A stretch of 64,000 bases of DNA from Rhizophagus irregularis (taxonomy: Eukaryota; Glomeromycota; Glomeromycetes; Glomerales; Glomeraceae): NCBI RefSeq assembly GCF_026210795.1, contig NC_089455.1, forward strand, positions 2,418,001 through 2,482,000. The letters run 5' to 3'. The position numbers and the translations under genes were made by a program. The notes below the pieces were generated by a model, which was not told where the DNA came from, did not search any database, and saw only the letters and a program-made list of their open reading frames with translations. This document shows, piece after piece, positions 33,490 through 46,687 of the stretch. Position 1 is the stretch's first letter. Every line of letters begins with the position of its first letter.

Positions 33490-34182
33490 GGATCAGGTGT
33501 AACTTTAGATTTGTTTACGTGCATCTTTATGCCCTGATTCTAAAAATATCTTTATAAAGTCACATGACTACTGTTTATACGTTAAATTTAAAAATTTTTT
33601 TATCCCTGATTTAAATTTTCTTATTTTTTAAAAGTTTTTTATGGCATTCAAATAATTTTTTACTCATAATTTTTACATTTTGTATTTTTTTTAATTAAAT
33701 GTTAACTTTTTATTTTTTTTGACAATCATGAGAATAAATTAAAAATTTGCAACACAGTACAAAGTATGAAAGTATGATAATAAAATGACATTTTTTAGTG
33801 ATACTATTACTTTTTTTTAGCATTTTTAGTGTTATATTTTTAGTGTTCAGTTTAAATTTATGAACATGTAATTTATGATGCTTCGGATGCACCAACGGTT
33901 ACCATTTCCTAGTCTTAGCTAAGAGTTTCAAATTTATTAAATTTATTTCTCTCAACGAATTAATCTTAAATTGCATGTTTGATAATATTTTTTATACAAG
34001 ATGGAATAATTCAAAAGTTCAAATTAGTATAGTAATAAATAAAAAAATCATGTGATGTTTTTTAATCCAAGGTCAGCAAAATTTGCCAAGAAAAATTTTT
34101 TTATTAATATATGCAAAAAATAAATACAAATGTTCAGAACTGTGCCTATGATATATGATATCTATGCTAATCTCCTATACAA
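33490..34182. other. Intergenic
   Basis: T-rich. Two near-identical words TTTTTAGTG(T/A)TA lie around 33795 and 33826. No gene seen. Confidence 0.35.
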
Positions 34183-34503
34183 TTATTTTTTCTTGATTAT
34201 CTCTTCTATACAGCACTTCTTAGTTGCAAATTTTTCACTACCTACTGCTCTATCCTTTAATAATTTTACAATCACTTCTAAAACCCTCTTCACATTCTTA
34301 CACAATTCTGTATCATCTTTGAAAATGTCTTCTGTTAGTGAAATTCGGTATTCAGTTCTACTCATACTATATATACCTTTAGTGCTATAAAGAATGAAGT
34401 ACCAGTCAATTCCAGTACTGACTATATTATAGACGTAGTTATAGTAGTTAGAATCGAATGCCTCATCCACCTTTCTTTTTTTCTTGTTCATATTTATATT
34501 CAT
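34183..34503 (-). CDS. Hypothetical protein of a lineage-specific family, C-terminal part
   Basis: A 106-residue frame with a basic start (NKKKRKVDEAF), then TGIDWYFILYSTKGIYSMSRTEYRISLTED, a short helix KNVKRVLEVIVKLLKDRA and a charged end KKCCIEEIIKKK. I recognise the WYF-LYS-EGI----S-TEYR pattern followed by VK-V-EVIV-LLKDR as a recurrent Rhizophagus family without known function. It may be a stand-alone short gene or the remaining tail of a longer one, since the upstream DNA (34504-35700) has only broken frames. Confidence 0.5.
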   Translation of the reverse strand: MNINMNKKKRKVDEAFDSNYYNYVYNIVSTGIDWYFILYSTKGIYSMSRTEYRISLTEDIFKDDTELCKNVKRVLEVIVKLLKDRAVGSEKFATKKCCIEEIIKKK

Positions 34504-35699
34504 TTGAGGGAAATAAAATAGTAAGTTAGCAATAGTCCATTATTATTCTATAGCGAGTAAACTAGTAGAATTTGTTATACTTACATTACAAGTACTTCGA
34601 TATTGTATTAAGTTTTAACAGATACTCATAGTTGCTTAATTCTACTTGCAAATTATTTTCTCCAATATCTCACTGATAATTTTTTTTGATGGTATAGTTG
34701 ACATGGCCTGTATTTTCTTCATCAATTATATTTGCCTAAGATGTAATTACCAAATCACCAAGAATACTTACAGCTGTATGTCATCACGATGTTGGTTAAA
34801 GTAATTTATTAATATTTATTATTAGCACTTATAAAATATAAGGTATGTTGTAAATGGTTAATAAATATTAAAATTTAGTACTTATTTAATATATTAAGCA
34901 TTTATTGCTTAATAAATATAAAATTTTAATGCTTATTAAATATTGCTATTCAGTAAACATAAAGTTTCAGTTGGTCTAACATCATGATGGTAAGATTATT
35001 GAAATATATTTGCACTGCATAGTTTTATTACTATCTACAACTGGACCCATATTTTTTATTTTACGAAGAATGTCATCAATGCATAGCTTAAATTTGAAAG
35101 TACTTTATTTAATGGTGTGAGTGGCTATATTATGATATATGAGCTCGAAATATATAAAAAAGAATCCTTTAATCTGATGTTACTTACATGGTATGAACTG
35201 TAGAATGCGAGTTATATCTCTGCTAACAATCCCATATTTCTTCAGCACTTCATTCAAGTCTTTCAAGATTTTGTAGGCAAGAAAAACGACTTTAATTTAC
35301 AACACTTAAGTTAACTGCTTGAAGTCAGCGGGGTTTGAAGTGGATCCTAAACCTTTAAACTAATACTGCAAGTTTTTCTTCAATTATTTTGAAAGAACGC
35401 AGTAGTAATCTTTTCTTTTTCAATAATCTTCAAGTTATTATTATTAAGCATCAAGTCCTTTTCCATATACGAAATCTATAATTTCCTTCGTTTTATATTT
35501 TTAAACCACCATCGAGCTTAAGTAAGCATTTTTTTCTTTTGCTGTAATAGTGGAAGTAGAAATAGAAGCTGGTGTATTAGTTTCAAAGGTAAATATAGCA
35601 TTACATTTTATAGGAATATTAGATTTAGACGAAAAAATAGTTACTTTTTAGACTGAAATAAAATTTTATTTCTGTTCAAAAAAGAGAATATTGGGCATT
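34504..35699. other. Eroded DNA with a small inverted-repeat element
   Basis: CATCACGATGTTGG (34782-34795) and CTAACATCATGATG (34976-34989) are imperfect inverted ends of a unit of about 208 bp. The unit is rich in TTTATTAA-type words and is a possible MITE. The rest holds broken frames only. Confidence 0.4.
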
Positions 35700-36893
35700 A
35701 ATATAAGTTTTTATGTAGCACATTCGGTTGCGTTATTTCATGTGATCCGCTTCTCATGTACTGATAAAATAATAAATAATAATACTTTATTTATGAAATA
35801 AAAATGTTGCTAGAAGTCAGTTCAATAATACATAAAAAATTACATTTCTTTCTTAGTATGGCACTATTAAATGGTTTTTTCCCATTTTCCCACACCATTC
35901 AAGATAATTTTGATATAGTGATGTACAACTTGGTTTGGCTATTTTATATTTATACCATGGAGAAATATAATTGATTATAAGTCGAATGGAATTAGGTAGT
36001 TAGTCTCACATTATATCTGATTTTATTTTAGTTGCAGGAATTTCTTGTAGATCAAAATCTAAAATATCAAGACTAAAAAGATATTTCATAATTACATCAA
36101 ATGTATTGAGATGGTTAAATATATTTCCTAGTCTTTTGAAATACTTTGTATTTCCTCTATAGCATAGTAAAACATCAAAACACACTATATAAACATCTCC
36201 TATATCTATTTTAATTAGAACATCCTGTTACTTGTAATCATATATCCAGCAAAATCTTTTAATCACTTGGTTTCAAGATCTTTTCATTCTATAACTACCC
36301 TTCTTTCTGTTATGAGAAATTTAAGATATCTATTAAATTTATGCTATTCCACATTAAATATTCCAGTTTCATTTATAACAATAAGCTTTTGAACTTGAAG
36401 GGGACTATTAAAACATCCAAGAATTTTTTTTCAAATCTAATATAGCAAAATGAAGATGCTTTTCTAGAACTTTATCACCAATAAAATCTGTAATAATATT
36501 TTTTCTGCACTATTATATTAATGTAGATTTTAACACTAAGATCATTTGAGGCTTTTCTGCTGGTTTCTGCACTAAGAATGCTCATCACTTTCAAAAATAT
36601 TCATGAAGTTCAACATTTTCAGTACTGATTATATTCTTTGTATACTAGAAAATAACATCCATAATTTTTTTGTTAATTTCCATTATTAGTTTAGCCAAAA
36701 ATTCTAGAAAAAGGTTAAAAAAATCTGTGTTTAATTGAAAAGTACTTATGGAATATAGGAGGAAATTATAATCTGTGTAAACTATTAAACCTTTAATAAC
36801 TGCCTGATCTATCAAAGATTTTAATTTCACTGCTTCACCTTCATATTTGATTATTTTAATTTCAAACTTGGCAATCTTTAGTTCAGGTCCCAT
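35700..36893 (-). pseudogene. Decayed D5/DUF5906-type superfamily 3 helicase (primase-helicase)
   Basis: The minus strand reads, with stops, VQKPAEKPQMILVLKSTL then RKNIITDFIGDKVL (an eroded P-loop region), DIGDVYIVCFDVL and YRGNTKYFKRLGNIFNHL. It continues with MKYLFSLDILDFDLQEIPAT and a C-terminal CTSLYQNYLEWCGK motif like the winged-helix end of D5-type helicases. This order (P-loop, FKRL, LL--D--DF-P-EIP-T, LY--Y--WC) is the hallmark of viral and plasmid primase-helicases with DUF5906. At least eight stops or frameshifts mean it is dead. An 82-codon open piece (36893-36645) is its N-terminal remnant. The family call is by motif memory. Confidence 0.65.
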
Positions 36894-37032
36894 ATATATA
36901 TATCAAAATAAAGTCCATTCTCTGAATCTTTATACTTTAATATCTGTATTTGAATTTTCTTTTGAATGTAGGTAACGGTTGTTTGGATTGCTTCATAAAG
37001 CTTTAGTACAAGGGAATATTTAATATGCTGCA

Positions 37033-37310
37033 GGATCCCACTTACTTATAATTAAGATAGATCACTTTCTGTGATCAAATACGAATCCCATCTACTATTA
37101 AGATAGGTTACCCTGTAGCCTAAGGTAAGGTTTACATATAAAACTCTTTAAAGATCCTACTATAAAAGGAAATTTTATATTACATTGTTATGATTTTTTT
37201 CCTTTTTAGTTAATTAACCAATAAAATTTAAGCAAATCCTAAGGTAAGGTTTCATATGAAAGTGAAATTTCTACCGGCAACATATCTTAGTAATAGGTAA
37301 GGTTCTGGGT
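37033..37310 (-). mobile_element. MITE copy 3 (reverse orientation) with a duplicated end
   Basis: The reverse strand from about 37310 repeats copy 2 closely over about 200 bp (TTACCTTAGGATTTGC, TTAACTAAAAAGG, TTTTATAGTAGGATCTT, CCTTACCTTAGGC). It ends near 37082 with GATGGGATTCG. Immediately beyond is a second terminal segment (AGGATCCCACTTACTTATAA, 37033 onward), so two ends stand in tandem. Confidence 0.7.
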
Positions 37311-38433
37311 AAATATCAGAAGTATTGGAATAGGCTCTCGATAAAATAAAAGTGTTTGATACAATAGAGTGCTAGCCTTAGAAAGTTGTTTCTAGAAAAA
37401 GTTTTCTGAAAACACTTTTGGGACGTTAAAAGTAGGCTTTTTAACATTTTTAGTATTCTGGAAAGACTTCTAGATATGTGTCCCTAGTGTTTTTACTCTT
37501 TAGTATCCTTAGAAAAATAAGAATACCCAACCTTTTTTTTATTTTTTAAGTATATGTATATTATGTATATACCATCCATATAGTATCTATATACCACCCA
37601 TATAGCATATATAAGTAGTATAGAAAAAGTTTTGAATTTTTTCCTACAACTTATTTTTTACTAAGGACACTAAGGACATTAAGGACATATATAAAAGAAC
37701 ACAATCAATAAACTTAAAAACCCAAAAATTAATATTATAGTTATCTCTAGAAAGTGTCTTCAGAAAATTTTCTCTAAGGACATTAAAGACAGCACAATAT
37801 GAAAAAACATCTGAAGAAGAGCTTTCTTTTACAGTCTGATAGATAGCCAATGGTTTTCTTATCTATCATCTATAGTATCTGAAAGTAAATATATAATAAG
37901 GAAAAGAAATAAAATTTTTACCTTTAGATACTATTTCTATTAGGCAAGAAAAGGGCTGGAAGGCTAGAAATTCTTAAGAACTTATACAAAAAAATGACTC
38001 ATGATTTCTTAACATCCTTATTCAAACGAGCTCAAAATCACATAAATCTAATCACAGGAAGCCAAGCTAGATCTTTGAATCACGTGTCCTAAAGATCAGC
38101 CAAAATTATGGCATAATATTAGCCGAAATCAATCATGAATTAACTGCATCAATGAATATTTTTTTCAGATACTTGGCGAAGAGAGATAGGAGCAGTTTAT
38201 TTTTTGGCCCTCCCTCTCATTCAAGAACTTTGAGATGAACGTGATTTCAGCATCCAAGTTTAGCAAAATGTATCTCGCCCTCATCACACCCAATATTTTT
38301 TTTACACTCCATCCCAAACACATCTTCTCAACAATAAAGCCCATGGTGCAATCAAATCCAAGATTAACAATTAATCGCCTTCATTAGAATTACTTAACAA
38401 GAGAAAAGATGCATATTACAAAAAACTACATAG
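37311..38433. other. Eroded accessory DNA
   Basis: No intact gene. Near 37560-37620 TATATA/CCATATAG words repeat (ACCATCCATATAGTATCTAT, ACCACCCATATAGCATATAT). A less AT-rich stretch at 38000-38400 has no readable domain. Confidence 0.4.
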
Positions 38434-38626
38434 CGTAAACAAGTATCAGAGCTGAACTAAACCTCAAACAACATATAACCAACTAGCATTTGTGGCGAAA
38501 AACAAAGGCCACATATCATATCAAAAAAAATGCATACCACAAATAAACTCCAGAGTCAAACCAAACCCTCAAACAATAAATAACAAACAAGCATCTGTGA
38601 AAAGAAATGAAAGCTAAATACTATAC
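38434..38626. repeat. Imperfect tandem duplication, about 96-bp period, with PBS-like site
   Basis: Two units share AGAG---AAC-AAACC-CAAACAA---ATAAC--AC-AGCAT-TGTG (starting near 38458 and 38553). The first contains GTATCAGAGC, which resembles the initiator-tRNA primer-binding site of Copia elements. Confidence 0.5.
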
Positions 38627-38823
38627 CAAAAAATTTCATATAACAGCAATGTATGTAAAGGAAACGGAAAAGAAGAAGAAGCAACCCAATAGACAAATAA
38701 AAAGAGAAAAGGAAAAAGAAAGGAAATAAGAGCACTGTAACAAATACAAAAAGAAGTAACTAGAAAGAATAATCACAAAATAAGCCACCAAAAGCATGTA
38801 GGTGAATGAAAAGCAAATACTTC

Positions 38824-38998
38824 TGTAACAGAACGGTAACTAGGTAATAATTTAACAGTAACTAGGTAACAACTTAGTGCAACTAGGTCATAATGTATAT
38901 ATTATGACCTAGTTCATGTAATGTAATTCTATATATGCTATAGCAAGTCTTTATAGCAAGAAAAATCTTATCCAATAATAGAGTATAAGAACTTAACA
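38824..38998. mobile_element. Possible solo LTR (175 bp)
   Basis: It starts TGTAACAGAACGG and ends GAACTTAACA (TG...CA). It carries three AACTAGGTAA-like words, a hairpin AGGTCATAAT / ATTATGACCT with a 6-base loop, and a TATATA box. A purine-rich stretch lies to the left (38650-38760). Flanking 5-mers ACTTC and CTTGA do not match, so there is no target-site proof. An old solo LTR is the best guess. Confidence 0.4.
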
Positions 38999-39000
38999 CT

Positions 39001-42000
39001 TGAACGCGTTTAAATAAAATTATTAATCACTTTTTTTAAAAGTATTGGGAGATTGAACAAAGGAAAGATAATGAGAATAAATAATGAGTATTTATAAAAA
39101 CTTTTTTATTATTATTTAAAAAGGTATTTTATATTTTTTATTCATAGTATTCAATAATAAACTTTTAAGCAAGAAAATGAACAAAAACAAACCTTTGTAT
39201 GAAATATGAATTTATATATAAAGTAAATTAAACTTTACACATAAATTAGACAAGTAGGGAGATGTTTACTTTTATTTTTTTTTGAAACCAAAATATTGTA
39301 CACCGAAAGTAGAATCTTAACATAATTAAAATTGAAGATTCGACGATCAACATTTCACTGATTACAAATAATAAAAATTTTCAAAGATAATCAATCACAA
39401 TGTATTAAATGTACTAAATGTACTAAAATGTACTATTTAATCTATTTAATCTATTTAATATATTTAACATATATTAATATTTAATTTTTATAAATACAAA
39501 TTAACTGTAAAATATATATAATATTATATATTAAAATTATATTAGACAAAACATTATTACTATTCCTTAAATTTCATAATATAAAAAAAATTTATTAATA
39601 TTTAATTAATAATTAAACTTTAATCGGGATAGATATTAGATACAGTAATACATTTTTTTATCAATTTTTATGTGAGATAGATGTTTACGAAAATTTCTTT
39701 TTATAAAAGAAATTAATCCGAATAGTTATGATTTTTTTGACCGATTATATGTCATCATCTGAATAACTTCAAATGTTATGTTTAAAATTAAATTAAAATT
39801 AAACCTTATGAAAAAGATTCTCAAGATGCTCGAATAATGTAGATCCTTAATTTAACGTTTTTTTAATATTAAATTAAATTTAAGGGACGTTTGAAAAATT
39901 TTAAAATTTTCCCACAATGAGCGGATTAAATCGTTTGACATGTGTCCGGAAAGAAAGAAACTGATCATCATAGAATTGACCGGTTTTTTTCATGTTTCGT
40001 TGATGTTTTCCGGACATATAGTTACACCTTGAACATTTTCTAGAATCACGGATATCTTTGGGAGATGTTTTCCGGATTACTCCTTTTTTTTCACGATATT
40101 GTGATAAGGATAATCTAGATATTATTAATTAGGATAGTATAGGTGATAATGACACTTATCTGCTATTGTTTGAATCACAATTATAAATGACAACAAATTT
40201 AGAAATAACTGAATAACTTAGTTATACTAGTTAATAAATTAAACAATGAACCCATTGATATACTAGTAATGTGATAATATGATGCTCTTTTAAAAAATTT
40301 GGAGATTTTAAATAATCAAAATGTGATTTATGACAATCTAATTGGCCTACATATACCTACTTAATATATGATCATCCCTAACCCCATAACAGTTAAGGTT
40401 GATCGTCAAAAAGACGAATTAAAAAAATTAAAAACGTGAAAGTACCGGTCCACTACTAACTTTTTTTTTTTTTTTAAAGTTTCAAGAAACTTAATTATTT
40501 AAGTTAAGAAAAAAAAAAGAAAAAAGAAGCACGTTTTTTTTTTGTTTATTATGTTCTTTGTGATTCTTCTTCCAATCGATACTTGTAATTTTGGGATAAC
40601 GTTACGCATGTTACGCACGTAACGCACCCAGCCCGAGAACGATTTATATTAAAAATTTTAAAACAAGAATAAATCGAAAATTAAAAAGTATAACAGATAT
40701 GATCGATTTCCTTTTAAAAGTGAGTAAGGGCTGAAATATATTCGGAAGTACCAAATAAAAGTTTATTAAAAGGACAATTAAAGGAAATAAACCAAAGTTT
40801 TTTATTTTCCATTTACGTGTTATTCCGTATTGTTGTTAATTTGAATTTTCTTATGGCTTTTTTTTTTAAAAAAAAAAAATTTCCTTAACTTTTTTTACTT
40901 TTTTATAAATTAAGTTTCGAATAAGTGGTCGATTTCACGCAGTATGAACCTGTTATGACACGTTACAATTCTTCAACATATTCCATTGAGAAAATCCACA
41001 TGAAAATACATTGAACAATGCATTTCAAAATTTTTTATTGGATAATGATTATAAATCACTAACCAATAAAAGAAATAACGAAACGCGAAATCAGCAATAT
41101 CAAAAAAAAAAAGAACAATACTTACATCTGGTTACATATATGTTAGTCTGACAAACAGACAAACGGAAAGAGGAACAAGGATCCCTATTTGAGGATCACA
41201 AACAAATACGACTATTTTTGAATTGAATGATCAGCGTTATTTAACTGCGGTTTAATTATTTTCTTTCGCGGGATTTTTTTTTTTTTTTTTTTTTTGTGTC
41301 ATGACTCTTTCATGCAAAGATAAGTAAATAAAAAGGGGGGAGAGAGAATAATTTGATAGAATAAATATTTTGCCAAATTAGCCAAAACATAATTATATTT
41401 AAAAAAACATCACACATGTATTCCAAACATCAATTTAATTGATTGAGGAAATAAAAAAGAATAAATATTGTTGTAAAATACCCATCCTTTTTTTGTTCCC
41501 ATGTCAATGGAGGAAAAGATCCGCGAACTGTCAAATATAACTAATGCAGAGGTAAGATTATGCTTGGGGACTTTTTGGACATGATTGTTTCCTCGTACGA
41601 TTGTGCGAAGAAGAACATTTTTTTATATATATGCATAAAATTTAAATAATAATGAAAAATTTCTTTTTTTGGTAATTTACAATTTGCTGCGGTTGCACGT
41701 AAATTATTTTACCTCCATGATTTGATTCATAAATAGATAATATTTAAAAATATTTATAAAATTTACTATATTCGGTAACATGCATAAAAAATCAATTCAA
41801 TCAATCAAACTTGAGAAAGATTCCCTTGATTAGAATTATAGAATGAATGAATGATTGTTCATTCATTCATATAATTAAAAAAATATTAAATATGTACTCC
41901 TAGTTGAATTATTGTATAGTAAGATGACGCCAGTTATATTATATCTTTTGGTGTGCGTTAGCCTCAAGAATTTTGATTTATTATTTTTTTTTTTTTACCC

Positions 42001-45000
42001 CTGCGTTTATATTGAATTAATATGTTACAAATGTTACATAATATGCATTGACAAGCATTATATTTGTACACAACATAATAAGCCATATAAACTGCTTTAA
42101 TGAGAAAGGGAAAAGAAGTGATAATTGGAATTTTGATAAAGTAAAAGAAATAGGTAAGACTCGGGATTTTTCGTCTTTTCTTCTTTTTTTTTTTTAAAAA
42201 AAAAAAGGAAAAAAAAAGTTTTTTTTTATTTTTCAGGTTTTAGAACAAAAAGGAAATTTTTTTTTTGCGGGGAACGATGATCATATATTTTTTTGAAAAG
42301 ACATGAAAATATATTTACAATTTACTAATGGTAATTCATAGTCGATGTAAAAAAAAAAACAACTTTGAAACGTTTGAAAGGATGGGGGAAAACATTATAC
42401 ATTGTTAAACGATGAAATGGTAATATCATAGTCATACTTTAAAAAGAAACAATTATTATATATTACCTTCTCCTCTTTTGTTTAAGTTTTTAAAAAAAAA
42501 ACTTTACGAAAAAAAAAATATTTTATTTTTTTTTAAAAAAAAAAAAAAAAAAAAAAAGCTTTTTGTAAACAAAGAAACTTAAACTCTTAAAAAAGACTAA
42601 ATTACATAAAAAAGAGGCTATTGTGTGAAAAAAAGAAAAATTATTTGTTTTTATTTTTATTTTTTTTTTGGGGCGAAAAAAAAAAAATTAAAATTTTTTT
42701 TTTCTCTAATTAATTATTTAATTTCTTAATTAACCCTTCTATAGTATCCATTATTTTATTTAGGAAATTTCTTGAAATAGAAACATAAATTTTTAGTTTT
42801 ATGCGTTATCTTACTATCTTTTTATTAATTGTAAAGTTAAAATAAGGAAATTTTACAAAGTGAAATAATTCTAAAAAGTGAATAATTCTAAAAATAATAT
42901 ATAGATTGTAAAAAGATAATAAAAAATAGTAATAATTATATATATAATAAAGCTTATCTTTTTCAAATGATATGATTCTTCGTTGCATGCCTTTCAATAA
43001 ATAATAAGAGTTATTTATTATTTATCGTATTTATCATTAAAGAAATATTACTATTTATCGTTAAAGAAAAAATTATTATTTATCGTTGATAGAAATATTA
43101 TTATTTTATTGTTGATAAAAAATAAAAAAAAATAAAAAAGAAAAGAAGAAAAGAATATTTTGTTTATTTGCTGCGGTTAACAATAAAAAAAGATATTGAT
43201 ATGGAAATAGCTAACCAAATTTGAAGAAAATCTTTAATCTAATGAAAAATGATTTGGTCGGAAATGTAAATAACGATTTCGTTCCGGATAAAAACCTTGA
43301 CCGTTCATGTTTACATACAGGATTAAAAACCTGATAAAAAAAACTTTTCATGAAAGATTGCATAATAAGGCATTTTTAAATGATAAAATGGGTAAACCTC
43401 ATTTGAATGACAAAAAAAAAAAAAAAAAAAAAATTTAAATTCTATTATTAAAATAAGATTGATGATGATGATGAATGTTGATTTTTTGCTTTAAATTTTT
43501 CCGTTTTCGGTTATTACCGTCATATTACGTTTTTTTATCATTATTATTTTAGTTGATAAATGTCATGGGAATTTGTTATTATGTAATTTATATAATCATA
43601 TATAATCATATATAATCTATAATTCATTATTCATTTATATTATTATTAATATTTTTGATTCAAGAATTAAGAAAAAAGAAGATTTGTAATCATTTAAATC
43701 AACTAAAAAAACTCATTGATAAATGACACGCATACAATTAGCAAAAATTCATAGGAGAAAAAAAAAAGTCAAAGGTAAACTTGTGTGCATACATATTATA
43801 TCTTTCATCAAGGTTTTCGTGATACATGATGATAATTTATAATAAAAAAAAATGTTGGATTAATAATAAAAAAAAATTCAAAAAAAAAAAAAAACCGGTA
43901 AAAAGTATTTAACCGGTTTTAATATATCTACCTTTCATTTTTTTTTTCATGAGTTATTACATAATGATAATAATGATAAAATTGTTTATTATTCACAAAA
44001 AATCGATGATTAAAATAAACAAGTTGATAAGCTTCAAAAGCAGGGGACTTTTAAAGAACGCGTTTTTTTTAATGTACGCGTTATATATAAAATAATCTTT
44101 TAAAATAGAGGCCACTTACGGAAATAAACGCTTTAGCCAACCCGCCAAACTGATATACGAGATAAGTGAATGATAAATAAAAAGGAAAAAAAGAAAGAAC
44201 AAACAAAACAAATCTTTAATCTCCCACGATGTACAATACAAATAGAAACATAATAGATAATGGCACTAATTACAAGCAAATGTATTGTATCACGATAAAA
44301 AAAATATTGTTGTGCAATATTATAAATATTAAATTTGTAAAAAATAAATGAAATAATAAAAATAAATAAAAAAAATCTCTTTTTTTTTAAGTTTTTCCTA
44401 TGCCGAAAAATCTTTTCCCCGAACCTATACCAATCTTACCTTCTGAAATAATTTTAATAATTTTTAATAATAATAATTTGATAAACGAAAGGAAAAATAT
44501 TTTTTTTTTTTTTTTTTGAACGTATTTTTTTAATGGCGGAAAGTAATTTGAACCGAATCCGGTGATCATTAATTCTTATAGAATTTATAATGAAATTCAC
44601 GAAACCGTTAATCATGCTAGGCTTATTTTATTATAGTCCAAATTTCCTAATTTATCTTACTAAATATACAATTAATTTAAAAATAATCCGGATATAATTA
44701 TAATTACCATAAATAGTAGGAGTTTATTACATCTTTTTACCTATTTTACTTATTAAAGAATAAAGCAGGTTTATTTTGAGAGTTTGACAGTTTTTATATA
44801 TATATATGTTACGTTTCACAGGATAATGATGATAATGAAACAAAAAATGGATTTATTTTTTCTGCCGGTAAGAAATCGGATTTAATGCCGGAAATCGGAT
44901 TTCAAATCGTATCAATTATTTTTGATGTTTTATTTTTACCATTTTTTTTTTTTTTACGCCAAAAGAATATCAAAAACAATAACAAAGATACGAACATTGC

Positions 45001-46372
45001 ATCGATATTACACCATCTCCGAATGAATTATCGTGATTGAGCAACGGAACACGAAATTTTATAAACTTTATCTGAAATACCATTCTTTTTTTACGTTGTA
45101 AACCGTAAAAAAACTTTGTTATCTGTATTTCATTGCCTAAATTTTACATTATAATCATGAATTGATTAATTTGAAAAAATGAATAAAAAATAATATAAAT
45201 TGAAAGATGAAGCGAAAAAGTAATTTTAATTTACGCCCAAATGTTAAATAATAATAGAATTTGAATTTTTAGGAAAATAGGAAAAATTTATAAATAAGTA
45301 AATTATCAATAAACCTAATTTAGCTTTGGATCTGAGATTTATAAGTCTTGTTCTTGTAGATCATTTATTAATATATTGTACTCTTTCTTGTACAATAAAT
45401 TCTCATGCGATTCTAATTTTATTTCTGTTCTTTGTTTCTTTTTTAAATCTTTCTTCTCTCTTCACAACAATAATATTATCTGTTATTTGAAATTTCTAGT
45501 TTTCGTTTCATTTATTCATTAATTCATTAATGTAAAATTCAATTAATTATACGTTCCCTAAATCTGTAACCCTGTGGAACCAACTTGTACATGTTTAAAT
45601 ATAAAACCGGTTAGTTTGGTTAGTTTTTTAAAATGTTATTTATAAATCACCTATTTGTAAGGTGATGTCATCAATAAAATATATCAACATCATGGTTTAA
45701 TATTATTTATTCCAAAAATAGAGAAATATCAAACGAGATAAGTCGGATGGATATGCATCTGGTGCCGTGATATTCTTTAAAAAGATTTCATGTATAAATA
45801 TATCCCCTTTATTTTTTTTTTATTGTTTCATTCAGATAAGATAGTTGGAACACATATATCACACAAAAAAAAAAAAATTTTTTTTTAAAAAAATTTTTTG
45901 ATTTTTTTGATTTTCATCCAAAAGTTTTTTATGCAGTTTGACAAGATATTTCCGATATCATACATATATATATCACTTACATATTATTATATATAATTAT
46001 ATATATAATTATATATATATATATATATAAATAAATATATTTTTTATTTCTTTTTATTTTATATGTAATGTATATCATATCAAATCAATATAAATAAATA
46101 TTTTTTTTTTTTGTTATTGTCATTATGAAAAGAGAGTCCTTATAAATATACGACAAGTTTTGACTTTCCCCAATTCTCTACCTTTTCTTGCCTTTACGTA
46201 AGGAATTCTCCTCTTAAATAAAATAAATAAATAAAAAGGTCATTAAAAAAAACTTGTTACGTTAACGTATACGATACAAAAAAATCTTCTTTTAACGATA
46301 TACAATTTATATTTGGCAACGACTTTTTTTACTTTTCAAACGATTCAAGAAACAAAAAAAAAACTATTAAAA
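39001..46372. other. Long gene-poor, homopolymer-rich region
   Basis: About 7.4 kb with no supported gene except one possible first exon at 41503-41553 (listed separately). It has many poly-T tracts passing directly into poly-A tracts (for example near 40860, 42188, 42530), and long A/T runs. ATTCATTCATTCATATAA-like repeats lie near 41850. The word CTGCGGTT recurs at about 41245, 41690 and 43170. It could be a large regulatory region for the ssSPT gene. Confidence 0.45.
41503..41553 (+). CDS. Possible orphan first exon (17 codons)
   Basis: ATG at 41503 reads MSMEEKIRELSNITNAE and runs into a good donor, GAG|GTAAGA. Codon use is less AT-biased than the region. No following exon was found by eye, so it may be a leader exon, an alternative exon or chance. 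Helical, charged text; no domain named. Confidence 0.2.
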
Positions 46373-46687
46373 ATGATTTCATCTATTCGTAATTACTTCA
46401 CTGTCAAAAACTATCAAAGCGAAGTTTCCACATCTACAATCGAACCATGGGAACGAGTTTTATTCAGTAAGTTTCTTTTTCTTTTTTTTTTAATAAACTT
46501 TTCAATTTATTTTGAGGTTGAATTTTTAACTAATTTTTCTTTTCTATTTCTTTCCCTTTCCTTTTTATTAGATTCGGTAATCGCAATGAGTATAACATTA
46601 TTCATGTATACAGCTTTTGCAAATTTCCCAGAACAAAATTTTAATTTCCATCATAGCATTGGCGATTACCATTCATTCTGCTTATGA
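46373..46687 (+). CDS. Serine palmitoyltransferase small subunit (ssSPT/SPTSSA-like)
   Basis: Exons 46373-46466 and 46572-46687, with a 105-bp GT-AG intron (phase 1), give 69 residues; the animal SPTSSA is about 71. Residues 24-28 are EPWER, the family signature, followed by VLFNSVIAMSITLFMYTAFANFPEQ, a single membrane helix. This small ER protein activates serine palmitoyltransferase, the first step of sphingolipid synthesis. The splice is needed: unspliced reading gives a Phe-rich run not seen in the family. The last 16 residues (HHSIGDYHSFCL) fit the family poorly; a second reading frame there is also hydrophobic, so an indel or alternative 3' end is possible. Confidence 0.82.
   Translation: MISSIRNYFTVKNYQSEVSTSTIEPWERVLFSKFLFLFFLINFSIYFEVEFLTNFSFLFLSLSFLLDSVIAMSITLFMYTAFANFPEQNFNFHHSIGDYHSFCL

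Noticed and set aside
38824-38998. A full LTR retrotransposon around the LTR-like unit
   Set aside because: No second LTR, no gag-pol frame and no matching 5-bp duplication; kept only as a possible solo LTR.
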